Shown here piece by piece: positions 45,788 to 57,600 of a stretch of 64,000 nucleotides of DNA. Source of the DNA: Sambucus nigra (taxonomy: Eukaryota; Streptophyta; Magnoliopsida; Dipsacales; Adoxaceae); the NCBI GenBank assembly GCA_949130495.1, contig OX422215.1:531385755-531449754 (forward strand). Reading direction: 5' to 3'. Within the stretch, counting starts at the first letter, position 1, and each line of letters opens with the position of its first letter. Made by a program: the position numbers and the translations under genes. The notes under the pieces were generated by a model. It searched no databases. It had not been told where the DNA came from and saw only the letters and a program-made list of their open reading frames with translations.

Positions 45788-45799
45788 GCTATGATACCA
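45788..45799 (-). promoter_or_regulatory. Primer-binding site of the gag-only copia element
   Basis: TGGTATCATAGC on the minus strand, one base off the initiator-Met site TGGTATCAGAGC, three bases inside the right LTR. Confidence 0.75.
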
Positions 45800-45802
45800 A
45801 CT

Positions 45803-47105
45803 TGAAAACTCCCTTCCCCTACAGTGTGTGTGTGTGTGTGTGTGTGTGATTAGGCAAATATGAACTGAATAAAAAAAACTTCCATTTTTAATATTGCTAT
45901 ATTTTAAAGATTGAAACTTTAACTAGAATTTAACCTTGTAAAACCTTTTCACCTATTTTAAATAATTTGTTGTGAAAAGTTGATTACCTAATTTTATTCT
46001 TTTAGCCTAAAACATCCATCTAAGTAATAAGGAAATAAAATAAAGAAACCATCCACAACACGAGGATGTACAAAGAAAATCACAAAAGGGAAAAAAACTG
46101 GACAGCCCAGCCAAAGAGATCACTATGATGCAGAATTACAAAAGGTTAACAGTAGACTTACTCAACGAATCGATCCCCACAAGGGTTGAAGCTCTTCAAT
46201 ATTCGACTGCTCCTCAACAGTAGAAAGCAGGAGTCCACCCACGTAAGTTGTCAAAACGCATGAGTTCATGCACATATTGTTATCCACCAATGACGCTCAA
46301 CAACAGTTTACACCGCAAACAACACACACAAAGTTCACCACACTAAACAAAATCTCTCGAGATGAAGAGAAATAAATTTTAGTGTGCAACCTCAAGATCT
46401 CAAAATATGTAAATAAGAAGAACTTGGAACTTTAAATTCAAAGGTTAAAACCAGAGTTTTGGAACTTTGGTAAACAAACCGAAAATCATTTCTTCACCAA
46501 AAGTTCATGATAAATTTGAGTCTAACACAACTTAAATTGTAAAAACACAAATTTTGAGGCGATCACTTTGTTCGAATGAAAACACAAGGTCATTCGAATG
46601 AAAATACTATTTTTGTTTTAACGACATTAACTCTCGTTTGAACAACAACAAATTTTCGTTCGAACAGGCTACTAACGATCTTCCAACGAGAATGTTTTGT
46701 AAAATAGTGGACTCCCGTTTGATGGTCATTCGAAACTCGCTACAACGAGTTTTTAATTTTGTTCGACTAGATCAATACTCGTTCTAATGAGATTAAAATT
46801 AAAAATATTTTTCTTCAAAAAATTATCTAAAAACTATTCCAAACAATTTTGACTTAAAAAATAAATACCCTAAAAATATCCCAGGATCATATTCAATATG
46901 CATTCATACCAGTGAGATCCTCGATAAACGTGAAGACAAACTTTGAACGATGTATCTAAATTCAAAACCTAGCTGCTACGTCTTCATCAAACACGTCATA
47001 GGCTTACGCGGTCAACAACACAAAGCCTAACCTATGACTCAAATGTTTTGTCCTAAATAATGTCAATTACATACAAATTGACTCGATTCGAAATTTGTCC
47101 TTACA
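45803..47105 (-). repeat. Right (5') LTR of the gag-only copia element
   Basis: 1303 bp with TG...CA ends on the minus strand. The extra length over the left copy comes largely from a (GT)n tract at 45824-45848. It contains the TTCGAA cluster at 46560-46800. Confidence 0.85.
46560..46800. repeat. CGTTCGAACG-type array in the right copia LTR
   Basis: Contains TTGTTCGAATG, GTCATTCGAATG, CTCGTTTGAAC, TTCGTTCGAACAGGCT followed by ACTAACGAT and CCAACGAG, then CATTCGAAAC and CTCGTTCTAATGAG. The phrase TCGTTCGAACAG-C/G-CT followed by CTAACGA is shared with the Tekay-A array near 25823. Confidence 0.75.
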
Positions 47106-47110
47106 CAAGT

Positions 47111-47523
47111 TAAATTGTCAACATTTCAGGATCAAAGAACAGACTGCCACCAAAAAATTTGCTTCGCCTAAAAACAAATAGGTTGCTAATTTCACCCTAA
47201 GTTTAGGGATTATACCTCCTCCATTCAGAATGTTAAGCATCTGACGTATCCACTTTTCTTCTTTTGTGGTACCCAGCTTTCCATAAAACACTGGTGGTCT
47301 TTGTCGAAGAAATTCCTTAAGTGCATTCATTCTTCGAGTCTCATCTGATATCTCATTATTAACCGGGTGTGGCGGTGGTGAATTTTATTGCATCCTGGTC
47401 AAAGTCATTAGTTATTGTAAACAACGTAATATTACCTTTATTAGTCGTAGTTGGATTCGGTAAATGTGGAATATTTTGTTGTTCTCCTTGTGATCCACTA
47501 GGAGATGCTCATGTATTAACCAT
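47111..47523 (-). pseudogene. X2 gag, N-terminal part
   Basis: ATG at 47523 (minus). After a shift, the part from 47330 to 47118 is open and encodes LRQRPPVFYGKLG, KWIRQMLNIL and KLATYLFLGEANF, the first half of a Retrotrans_gag domain. It is broken at TSD CAAGT by the copia-like insertion and resumes at 40637. One shift separates the two open parts. Confidence 0.7.
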
Positions 47524-47814
47524 CCTATATATAAAAAAATACTAAATATATAATGACAGCTGGAGTAACCAAACAAACTTTTATATTAATATCATAGACT
47601 AGTTTAAATTGGTTTTGTAAGCAAAATGATACAAACTTGTTACTTTTTATAACTCCTATTAGTTCAAACGGTTGCTTAGGTCTACAATTCTTAGTTAGGA
47701 ATATATCGATCACATCTTCTCACACACAAACCCAAAAAAAGATACTTAATCCTTGGTATGTTTATTTATTTACATCTATATATTTTTCCTAGTTTACTTT
47801 AAGAGTTTTGTTGT

Positions 47815-48003
47815 ACGATGTTGTCAAGTTTAGGTTCGGGGTTCGAAGGATCAGAGTCAGCAGAGGAAGTGCCGGAGGTAGTGGAAGTAAAATAACTAGT
47901 GTTGGATGAAATAGTTTTGTAATCGATTGGGGACTTTGAGGTAGTAACAATAAGTTTTTTGGGTGGAGCCATGTCCCAAGCTAGATGAACGACTTGTTGC
48001 AGG
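47815..48003 (-). pseudogene. Leader ORF of element X, copy 2
   Basis: It aligns in frame with the ORF at 5905-5699 of X1 over about 63 codons with no stop and with many conservative replacements (HLAWDMAPP against HLAWDIAPP). The start is ATC here. Confidence 0.35.
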
Positions 48004-48355
48004 ATGTTAGGATCTTGGAAATATCTCTAGGCTTGTATCACTACTTTTGTTTCTCCTAATAAAAAACTATTAGCAAACTATGTTTAATATATGGAGTAGC
48101 GATAACCGAATATCGATCAATACTTCGAATAGTCTGAAACAGTTTGGCATATCCCTCATCTCTAATCGATTATTTAAACTTTTTATGCATCGTCATATAT
48201 GTCTTAAGTAAATTTCGTCCCAGATGTTTGTATTTGCAAGACAGAATTAGTTACATAATGTAACAAGGGAGGTTTTAATAACTAATATGATTATTCCAAG
48301 TCTTGTATAGGCATAAAATCTCCTAAGTCCCATATAGGCATAAAACCTGGGGCAT

Positions 48356-48367
48356 GCTCTGATATCA
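48356..48367 (-). promoter_or_regulatory. Primer-binding site of X2
   Basis: TGATATCAGAGC on the minus strand, one base off TGGTATCAGAGC, followed by ATGC as in Tekay-A. Confidence 0.7.
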
Positions 48368-48370
48368 TCT

Positions 48371-50913
48371 TATCAACCCGATTATCTGTATGTAGTAATG
48401 CTAATAAAATAACAATAAAATTTCAAGCGAAAAGGAAATAAAATTTATTTAAATCGATGCATAACATCTTATTACATATCTCGGAGTTTCCATAGAACAT
48501 AAATAAAAAGGTATCTCGAAGTCTTCATGACACGAAAATAAAAGGGTGACTAAAAAGGTCACCCAAGCTCTTGAGTTATGGTGAAAGTGTTCCAGTTGGT
48601 GCTAACGTCTTTGCTAGTTACTGCCCCCACATACGTAACTCAAAATATTTTTCTTTATAAGAAAAAATAAAAATTCATTAGGGCGAAAGTTGTATCTCCT
48701 TCTTCGAGTTCATTTTCCATATGGAAGGGAAAAGTATAAGTAAAACTTTGCCAAATAGATAGTTTTATTTCTATAACAAGTGTATATATGTGAGTTTCTT
48801 AGATAGCATAACTGGTAATGAAGTACTGGTAATATATCACAGTTTATAGTAATTTGAAACAAAATGAGATATCAACAGTAATGAACAAGGGCATACAAAA
48901 GTCTACTAACAATTGCACGAATAGTATGGTGAGTATCACTAGATAAGTGTTTATCGAGTCAAAAAAATAAGGTTCGGAATATGACAGGATAACCCATAAT
49001 TATCAGTTATAGAGAATTAAAATGCGTATCAATAATCTTATAAAAACATTCAAATCCTTTGGATAAAATCAATCCAAAAACTTTGGAGATATAATCAATC
49101 CAAAACCTTTGAAGATAAAGTAGCAGTGCTAAGCCTAAACTCTGAAGAGCGGAGCAAGAACTAATTCAAGGGTATAGGTTCAAAAATAACATCAAAATAG
49201 AATCAACTACTTTTCAATTTCGGGTGGACTATAACTGATCTTCGTTCTACCGATGGTAAACCAGATATTCTGAAAATATGGATATAATAAATTTTTAAAG
49301 TATGAAAGTAAAAATGAATTTCTAAGTAAAAGCTACAGTTAAAATAAATTATTTAAACTTTAAACTTTAGATTTAGGGTAAATATTTAATTGTGAAAAGT
49401 TAAGTTTTTCAATAATTTTTCTCATTTCTATTCATTTTTGGAATTATTGATTAAATACATTTTTATTGTAAGGTCCTGGATTTAAAGTCTGGGTTTGCTT
49501 TAAAATAGTTAAAAAAATCCAAGGGTTTGAGTGAATTATAAGTTTGGTTTTTAATTCCTTAAAACTAGTTTCATAAGAAATTTCTTTATGGAATATCAAA
49601 CAAGGTAATGTAATATAACATTTAGACCAGAAAAATAAGAACACAAATTTGGAAAAAATCTCAGAATTTTCTGATTGGAGATACACCCTCATGCGTTGGG
49701 TCAAAGCCCATACTCTCTTGGGTTTGACTCCACTCGCACTCATGTATTCACTAATTTTTCTAACATCATTTTATTGAATTTTTTATTTGAAGACTTTGAC
49801 CTCAATTTTGAACAGTTTTGGGATACCATTTAGGTTGATTCCTGAATGAAAATTTTCTAATTTTTTTCAGAGGAATCCAACCATATTGGTTTTAAGCATT
49901 GAGATTAACTGGTTTGAGCTATCATTTTCTATAAAAAAAAAGTGCAAGTTTAACTTTAACATTCATGGCTTTAGGCTGTAATTTTAGCTATGACATGGTA
50001 ATATTCAAGAACTATCATCAAAATTTGGCTAAGCCAATTTGGTTTAATGATTTTAGTTTACTATAGCTCCTGAATTTTCTTTATGAAATTTCTAGATCCG
50101 TAATTTTCAAACTTTGATTTGGGGTATTAAAAGCCATTTTGGGTTTAATCAAGCTATGTGTCTAGCTTTATTAGACTAAGGGATTGAGTTCTCCCACTTT
50201 GAAATTGGTTCAAAGTCAGCAGTACGTGTTCCACCATTAAAGCTAAAACTGTAATGGAGGCTTATGATGTTCAAGCTTTTTTTCAGAGCATTTCCTATGT
50301 GAAAACTTCCATGTAAACTCATATTTGATACCTACGAATGCCCAAAAACTTAAAGAATTGAAAAAATTAGAAATGCTACATAAAATTGTAGAAATACCAA
50401 AATGATAGTTTTTTGCTTTGTGTTTTTCACTGAGCTGAAATACTTTTTTGCAACGAGGAGGGAGGGTTTTATACTGCTGGGAGTGATCAAGAGATTGGTG
50501 GAAGAGGTGGTGTTTTACCATGGGTTGGTTCTCACAGGGCATCCAGTTGGCCAAATAGTTTAGGGGATTGAGTAAATAGTTTTGGTTTTGATTTTGGTCC
50601 TTGGAAAGCATATAACATAAATTTATAGATTTTTATGTATTTTTTGAAAGTTTGGGGGATAAATATGTAATTTTTTGAACTTATTACGATGATTTATGTA
50701 ATTGTTACAAAACACAAGTCCTATAGTAAAGTTTTGTGTTGAAGTTTGGTTTTTAAGGGTATGGTATGGTTTCAGTAATTTGTTTTTTCTAGGGGTATTT
50801 TGATAATTTTGGAACTTTGAGAGTTACTAAGGTTATTACCTTATTCTTTAAGGTTATTTGTATATATAATATATATGAAATATATGTGGGAGTTTTGGGG
50901 CTTTATTACGACA
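48371..50913 (-). repeat. LTR of X2 (about 2.5 kb, right boundary inferred)
   Basis: The left part aligns with X1 (6252-7102 and 18000-18035). A minus-strand TATAAAA at 50467-50473 is followed by a C/T-rich start (CCCTCCCTCC), a likely promoter. Upstream of it the minus strand has CAAAATTACCAAAATAC-like wording common in U3 regions of Tekay relatives. No second LTR is available to confirm the boundary. ORFs at 49444-49743 and 50243-50611 show no recognisable domain. Confidence 0.5.
50467..50473 (-). promoter_or_regulatory. TATA box in the X2 LTR
   Basis: TATAAAA on the minus strand, about 2.1 kb before the primer site, with a pyrimidine-rich stretch just downstream. Confidence 0.4.
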
Positions 50914-51178
50914 TGCCTCACATAGTTTAATTTTTAACTTGTGATTTGCGAAAGTGTTGTAGATTTAGGTTTATTCTACTAGATTCACTTAATTCAAGTT
51001 TTGTATGTGTTTAAATCATTTTAAGAAGGTTTAAAACATAATAAATTGCAAAGAATTTGAAATTGAGAACAAAATTGTGAAAGTGCAAAAACAAATGGTC
51101 ATATATTCTATCTAACCTATTCACCCTCCTTATAGGTTAGTTCTTGTGTAATTGAGCTCGCATCACCTTCTATTACCT

Positions 51179-51192
51179 CAATTGGTATTAGA
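51179..51192 (+). promoter_or_regulatory. Primer-binding site of the + strand copia remnant
   Basis: TTGGTATTAGAGTT, matching TTGGTATCAGAG with a C to T change. Confidence 0.6.
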
Positions 51193-51311
51193 GTTTGGTT
51201 CTTATTGTTTAAGAATTAAAGCGCTTGAGTAGATCTTGTTGTGTGTGTTAATTGATTTTTTAATCAATTACTTGAATTACTTATTTGTGAATTGTTTTTT
51301 TGGATCTATTT

Positions 51312-51647
51312 AGGGATTCGAGTTCCACAAATCGTCCTCCTTACTTTGATGGATCAAACTATGGACATTAGAAGATTAAAATGTGTGTGCAAATTAGATG
51401 TAAACATGAGAGAGTGTGGATGAGTGTTGATAAAAGGTGGATTTACGCTACCATTAAAGAAGACAGGGTTAGTGATAAGAAACCAAAGGTTTTATGGATG
51501 GATGTTGAGTTTGTTGATTGTAATTTCAATTGGATTGCATTGAATGCAATTTTGGCATCAATTTGTACTCAAGAGTATAATTGCATCTTTTATTATGAAC
51601 AAGCTAAATAATCATGGGAAATTTTGTGTATTAGTCATGAAGGTACT
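51312..51647 (+). pseudogene. Copia gag, N-terminal part
   Basis: Frame with PPYFDGSNYGH, a stop where W is expected, then IKMCVQI, VWMSVD and LNAILASI, the N-terminal and UBN2-like part of copia gag. There is one more TAA at 51609-51611. The block ending HEGT is cut by Tekay-B at TSD GTACT and goes on at 62457 in the same frame. Confidence 0.7.
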
Positions 51648-54624
51648 TGTGACACCCCGACTAATTAAATACCGGGTAGCTACTCCTTTATTAAATTAAT
51701 TCAAAATGCCAAGTTGGCTCAGTTAATAGCATCACTGTCGAAAACATTTTATTATTACTAACGACCTAGTATTTAAAAAGTAAGTTGCCAAATTTTAATA
51801 TAAGTCTGATTAACATGCAACAAGTGTAATAACGAATAACAACACCATTCACCATACTGAAAGAAAACGAATAACCATCACATAGTGTAAATAAAGTCTG
51901 GAGGAAAACTCCTCACTACAATCCCATACTGAAATAAATAACCGAATGCTAAAACAATACAAATCAAAGTCTGAAAACTGTAATGTAAAAGATGTCTCTA
52001 AATAGAAATGGGCAACATGCCCTACAACTGATAGATAGTGACTCTGGAATCCAAAAGATAGAAGCGTCTACAAGCAAATCCCTGTAGCTTCCACAACCAG
52101 CTACAGCTCGTCACCTGAATGAGAATCCTATGCTTGGTGTCCCTGTGGCTGGGCACCTAAAATGGTTTTACAAGAAAAAGATTTGAAAAGCAAATGGGTC
52201 AGAGCCCGAATGTGGAGTTATATTTTAAAAACCTGCAAGTGCTTTAAAAACATTTAAAACATTAAATGCAAAGTACATGTTAGGACGTGCACTCACATGA
52301 TATTCTCACCTCTCGTCTAACTGTGCACCCCTAATACAAGTACCCATCTATAACGACACAATCCACTAGCTAAGTGACATACCTCTAGCTAGACTATCAT
52401 GGATCCTACCCATATTACTCGGTTCTATTAACATAATAACGCTCGTAATTAAGTAGAGGTTTAATGTAACTCAGATGTTCAATATGCAATATATATAACT
52501 ATCAGTTAACTCTTTATATTTCTCGAAACAATACCGTAATTATATTCACAACATTAACATGAAGGTTCCCATTAATTAAGTGTATATTATTCACAACATA
52601 AATATACAATACAAGCACCCCGAGAACTAAGATGTGGTGCACACATACTCTGCTATCCATCCCGGTACATCACGTACATAAGGATCACATATTACGAATC
52701 TCTCAGGAATAGTTCCGATAACACAAATCACAAATAGTGGAGGCGAACACAGTCACATCACATGGGTCACGTACATACCTACGCTCCCACGATGAGCGGA
52801 CTTATTAACATCCTAATAAGTCTTTCTCTGACCTATGTTCATCGAGGTAACCAGTCTAAATCCGGGCAACACAAGGATTAGAGGGACCTAAGCGAACGCA
52901 AACCTCCCGTGATAGCAAGTATGGTAGGTATGTCATACACACAATTTATATACCAATACTAAGTAAACACATGACTTAGTAATCCCGTAGTTTAATCGTA
53001 GTACATATCGCTTTCTCGTACTAACTTATAATATCTACACTTATATTATTCCGGTTTATCGTCATATGCGCCATAATCGATTCTCACGTCGTAGTAGACA
53101 CTCACGTTTCAACCCAAACGGTTCATTTAATATAACTCGCGTATATAGTTTACTCCTCTTAATAACCCAAAAGTCCCAAATCTATCCTTACATCATCAAA
53201 GGAAGGTCATCTATATCCTCGAACAAGTTTACGGGACTCCAAAAATCAAAACAGTCCAAAAAGGACCAAACTGTCAACTCGTTAGAAGTCTCGTTCGAAC
53301 GAGACTATTCGAACGAGATTCCTCTGCCAACTCGTTAGAAGTCTCGTTCGAACGAGACTGTTCGAATGAGATTCCAGTTCGTTCGAACGAACTGTACCTT
53401 CTAACGATATCTCGTTCGAACGAGATATCGAACGAGATCCCTTCTCGTTAGCAGCGGCTGGTCAACTCGTTAGAAGCTCGTTCGAACGAGTTCGTTCGAA
53501 CGACCTGGGTAGGGGCTTCTAACGAGCTACCAGATTCGTCCCAGATTTTCTAAGTTACGTTTCTCACCATTTTTAACACCTCAATCCTTCTCCAAAGTTC
53601 GTTCTAACAGAGTTTTAAGTCCTCTAATCATACTACAACATGCTAAGGTCATATACTAACATCTTTTAATACATTAATGCATCCTAAACATCATTAAATC
53701 ACAATATTTTATACTTTTCCCCAATTTTATCAAGAACATGAACCCTAGATTTATATCATCATCAAATCCCAGAATTTAATCCGTTTTAATTTCTTCTAAT
53801 CACAATTATCATGAGAGAAATCATCTACCTATCATTCTACATGCAATTCTCTTCAAAATTTTCAAGTTCTAAACTCCAAACTACATGGGTTTTCATTCAT
53901 CTTTCAAGAACAATTAAAATTCCTCAATTTCTAACATGGAAGAGACATTCTCTGAAATTAAATGGAATAAAGTCACTTTCGTTGATTGTCTCTGAGTTTG
54001 GTGTAGGTTTGCTAGAACTTTTCTGTAGAATTTCTTCTCTCCAAGCTTCCTTTCCAATGGTGGCTTAAGGTGGCTAGGGTTTTGATTTGGGAATTTAGAA
54101 AACTCTTCTAATAACCTACGTAGCCTTCTAAGTTAATATGGTTTGGTTAATGGGCTTAGTGGGTTTAATCCACATCAGATTTACATCTCTAATTTTCGTC
54201 ACTTTTAATTCCTAAAAATGTAAAATTACCAAAATACCCTTTATGATGCCGGTATGGCCTAAAAATACCCCGAGACCCAAACTACACCCCCGGCTAGTGT
54301 TTTCTGACTATCTCGACCCTTCCGGGCGCGTTGGCGCACTCAAAATGACCATACGGTTTATAGATTTTAAATTCACTTTTTATAATTAAAATATTACACC
54401 GTGACGCGGCGGTCCCATGCGTCTCAACAAAATTTCTAAAATGTCGTATATAAATCTCACGACAACTTTTATAATACCAAATACATATATCAAAACATGT
54501 ATGCACATAATCAAATACCAACTCGCATCTCGTTAGTATTTATAACCCTGATTAATTTCCAATTAATACGCATTTAATTAATCAATCCCAAAAATAAATA
54601 TAGCCAAAAGTACGGGGTATTACA
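51648..54624 (-). repeat. Left (3') LTR of Tekay-B
   Basis: On the minus strand it starts TGTAATACCCCG and ends CGGGGTGTCACA, like Tekay-A. It contains the TTCGAA array at 53276-53528. The ORF at 53066-53338 is an LTR ORF and is also present at 60893-61165. Confidence 0.95.
53276..53528. repeat. CGTTCGAACG palindrome array in the Tekay-B left LTR
   Basis: Four blocks open with CTCGTTAG (three as CTCGTTAGAAG); most continue as TCTCGTTCGAACGAGAC or the like. There is one CAGTTCGTTCGAACGAACTG and one ATATCTCGTTCGAACGAGATAT, both perfect palindromes of 20 bp or more. The cluster closes with CTTCTAACGAG. Confidence 0.9.
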
Positions 54625-54638
54625 TACTCCCCCCCTAA
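54625..54638 (-). promoter_or_regulatory. Polypurine tract of Tekay-B
   Basis: TTAGGGGGGGAGTA on the minus strand, directly before the LTR start. Confidence 0.85.
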
Positions 54639-54666
54639 TAACTGAATTTCGTCCCGAAATTCGAAA

Positions 54667-57600
54667 CTAGAAAGTACCTGCTAAAAATAACTCTGGATAA
54701 CGTTCGCGCATCTCATCCTCGCGCTCCCATGTGGATTCCTCGACATTGTGATGTCGCCACTGAACACGCACTAACGGGACTATCTTTGACCGCAGTTTTC
54801 TCTCGCTTCGGTCCAAAATAGCAATTGGCCCCTCCTCGTAGGAGTTGTTCGGCTGGAGATCGATGTCCTCCACCTCAATGTGAGAATGAGCCAAATTATC
54901 TATAAGGTATTTCCTCAGTGAGGAAATATGAAACACATCGTGAATCCGATGCAAATGCTCACGTAACCCGAGTCTATACGCAACCGGTCCGATCCACTCA
55001 ATAATGGGAAATGGCCCCACATACCTCGGTGCCAACTTCCCCTTCTTCCCGAAATGCACAATCCCCTTGATAGGAGATACCCTGAGCAAAACCTGGTCCC
55101 CTACTTGGAACTCCCTGAAGAATCTCTTCGCATCAGCATAACTCTTCTGCCTATCTTGAGCTACCCGAATGTGACTCCGAATCAACTCAATCCCTACCGA
55201 AGTATCCTGAATCACTTCCAGCCCAAGCAGTTTGTTGTCCCCGACCTCTAACCAACATGCTAGGGAACGACAAGGACTACCGTACAACGCCTCAAACGGA
55301 GCCATGCCAATAGTGAACTGATAGGAGTTGTTGTAAGCAAACTCCACTAGTGGAAGGTACTGCTCCCATCCACCCCCGAAGTCAATAATGCACATGCGTA
55401 GCATGTCCTCCAACATCTGATTCGTGCGTTCAGTCTGCCCATCAGTCTGCGGATGATAAGCCGTACTCAACCGCAATTCCGTGCCCATTGCCTCCTGGAA
55501 ACTCTCCCAAAACCTCGAAACAAATATCTTGTCTCTGTCAGACTAGATATTTAGGGGCACACCGTGAAGTCTCACAATCTCTGAAATGAAGAGCTGGGCA
55601 TACTGTCCCGTAGTGTAATCAGTCCTAACGGGTAAAAAGTGAGCGACCTTGGACAACCTGTCCACAATTACCCAAACGGAGTCGTGGCCCCTCTGCGACG
55701 TAGGCAACCCTGTAATAAAGTCCATGGATATGCTCTCCCACATCCACACCGGGACCTCCAATGGCTGTAGCAATCCTGCCGGTCTCTGATGATCCACTTT
55801 TACAAGCTGACAAGTGGCGCATTTCGAAACAAACTCAGCGATATCTCTCTTCATACCGCTCCACCAATACTGCCGTCTCATGTCTTGGTACATTTTGTCC
55901 CCTCCGGGATGTACCGCGAACCGTGAGCCGTGCGACTCTGCCATCACATCGTGCCGCAATTCTTCTCCTTCCGGAACTACCAATCTCCCATTGAAGCGTA
56001 ATCCCCCGTCTGAGCTAATGGTATAGGACTCGGCTCCCTCTGCTAGTAATCGAACTATCTGTTCTTGACAGAACGAGTCATTGGCCTGTGCCCGTACTAC
56101 CTTTGTGACAATCTACGGTGTAACGGTCATCACAGACATGAAAGATCGGGCCACTGCATCCTGGTGTCCCAATTCCTTCCACTTAGCCTTCCACACCTCT
56201 GCCACCTCATCTGCTGGCCTACGGCTCAATGCGTCTGCTACCACGTTAGCCTTACCCGGGTGATACTGGATGTCGAATTGGTAGTCTTTCACAAACTCAA
56301 GCCACCTACGCTGTCGCATATTCAACTCCTTCTATGTCAACAGGTACTGTAGGGACTTATGGTCCGTGAACAGTTGGAACTTCTCCCCTAAAAGATAGTG
56401 TCTCCAAATCCATAGGGCAAATACCACTACCGCCAACTCCAAATCATGTGTGGGGTAATTCTTCTCATGAGGCTTAAGCTTACAGGAAGCATAAGCTAAG
56501 TACTATCTCTCCTGCTGTAATACACCTCCCAGTCCTTGCAAAGACGCATCGGTGTAAACCAAATACTCAACTCCCGGTCTCGGCAATGCTAACACAGGTG
56601 CTGAGGTCAACTTGTCCTTCAATTCATCGAATGCCAACTGACAGGCATCACTCCAGATGTAGGGCACACCCTTACGAGTCAGAGCTGTCAAAGGACCTGC
56701 TATCTCCGAGAAACCCCGAATAAACCTCCTGTAGTATCCTGCTAAACCCAAGAAACTACGAATCTCAGTCGGTGTCGTGGGCTGTCCCCACTCCCTCACC
56801 GCGGATACTTTCCCCAGATCAACAGATATTCCCTGGTCGGAAATGATATGTCCCAAAAACTGGACTTCCTTCAGCCAAAACCCGAACTTCTCATATTTTG
56901 CATACAACTCGTTCTGACGAAGTGTCTGCAAAACCTGCCTCAAATGCTCGACGTGCTACTCCTCTGTCTGGGAGTAAACCATAATATCATCAATGAAGAC
57001 AATGACAAACTGGTCTAGGAAATCCCTGAACACTCTGTTCATCAAGTCCATAAACACAGCTGGAGCGTTGGTTAAACCGAAAGGCATAACCCGAAACTCG
57101 TAAGAACCATATCTCGACAAGAACGCGGTCTTCGAGACATCCTCCTCCCTGATACGTAACTGATGGTATCCCGATCTCAAATCAATCTTCGAGAAGAAAG
57201 AATCTCCCCTCAACTGGTCGAATAAGTCATCTATTCGAGGCAACGGATACTTATTACGTATCGTGACCTTATTCAACTCTCGGTAGTCCACACACAATCT
57301 CAGTGAACCGTCCCTCTTCTTCACAAACAAAACCGGAGCGCCCCAAGGTGAGGTACTCCTGCAAAAAAAGCCCTGACCTAACAGCAGCTCTATCTGATCC
57401 CGTAACTCCCTCATCTCAGCTGGAGCCATACGGTACGGTGCACGTGCTATAGGTCTCGTACCCGGTAGCAAATCTATAACAAAGTCTATCTCTCGACTAG
57501 GTGGTAAGCCTGGTATCTCCTGAAACACATGTGAATACTCCCTGACAACCGGGATCGAATCTAAAGGAATCACAACCTCCTTAGAGGTATCCTCCTCTAT

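Larger units (their letters stand above)
40638..47105 (-). mobile_element. Gag-only copia-like element (non-autonomous, TR-GAG type)
   Basis: A 6468-bp insertion flanked by the perfect duplication CAAGT (40633-40637 and 47106-47110). LTRs are 1290 bp (left) and 1303 bp (right). A primer site resembling the initiator-Met site lies inside the right LTR and a polypurine tract inside the left one. The 3.9-kb interior has a copia gag with two zinc knuckles in its right half and only noncoding AT-rich DNA in its left half. There is no integrase, reverse transcriptase or RNase H, and no room for them. The LTRs have diverged clearly, so it is older than the Tekay elements. Confidence 0.8.
40390..50913 (-). 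mobile_element. Ty3 element X, copy 2 (X2), split by a copia-like element
   Basis: Minus strand, from right to left: LTR (about 50913-48371), primer site (48367-48356), leader ORF region, gag (47523-47111, then 40637-40390). Gag is broken by the copia-like insertion at CAAGT and cut at 40390 by the Tat LTR. Protease, polymerase and the 3' LTR of X are not in the window. The right LTR boundary is inferred from the minus-strand start TGTCGTAATA, which pairs with the GGGTGTGACA-type end seen in X1. Confidence 0.65.
50914..51647 (+). mobile_element. Copia element remnant on the + strand: LTR end, primer site, gag start
   Basis: The stretch before 51178 has the look of a copia LTR end (CTAACCTATTCACCCTCC, then TTACCTCA). 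At 51178 the primer site TTGGTATTAGAG follows, one base off the initiator-Met form. The gag frame begins near 51312. The element is cut on the left by the X2 LTR and on the right by Tekay-B, after which it resumes at 62457. Confidence 0.65.

Noticed and set aside
49444..50611. Two minus-strand ORFs of about 100-122 codons
   Set aside because: They lie in the presumed X2 LTR, with no domain and no second copy to support them.
53066..53338. 90-codon ORF on the + strand, repeated at 60893-61165
   Set aside because: Both copies lie at the same place in the two LTRs of Tekay-B and run across the palindrome array; the duplication comes from the LTRs, and no protein family is visible.
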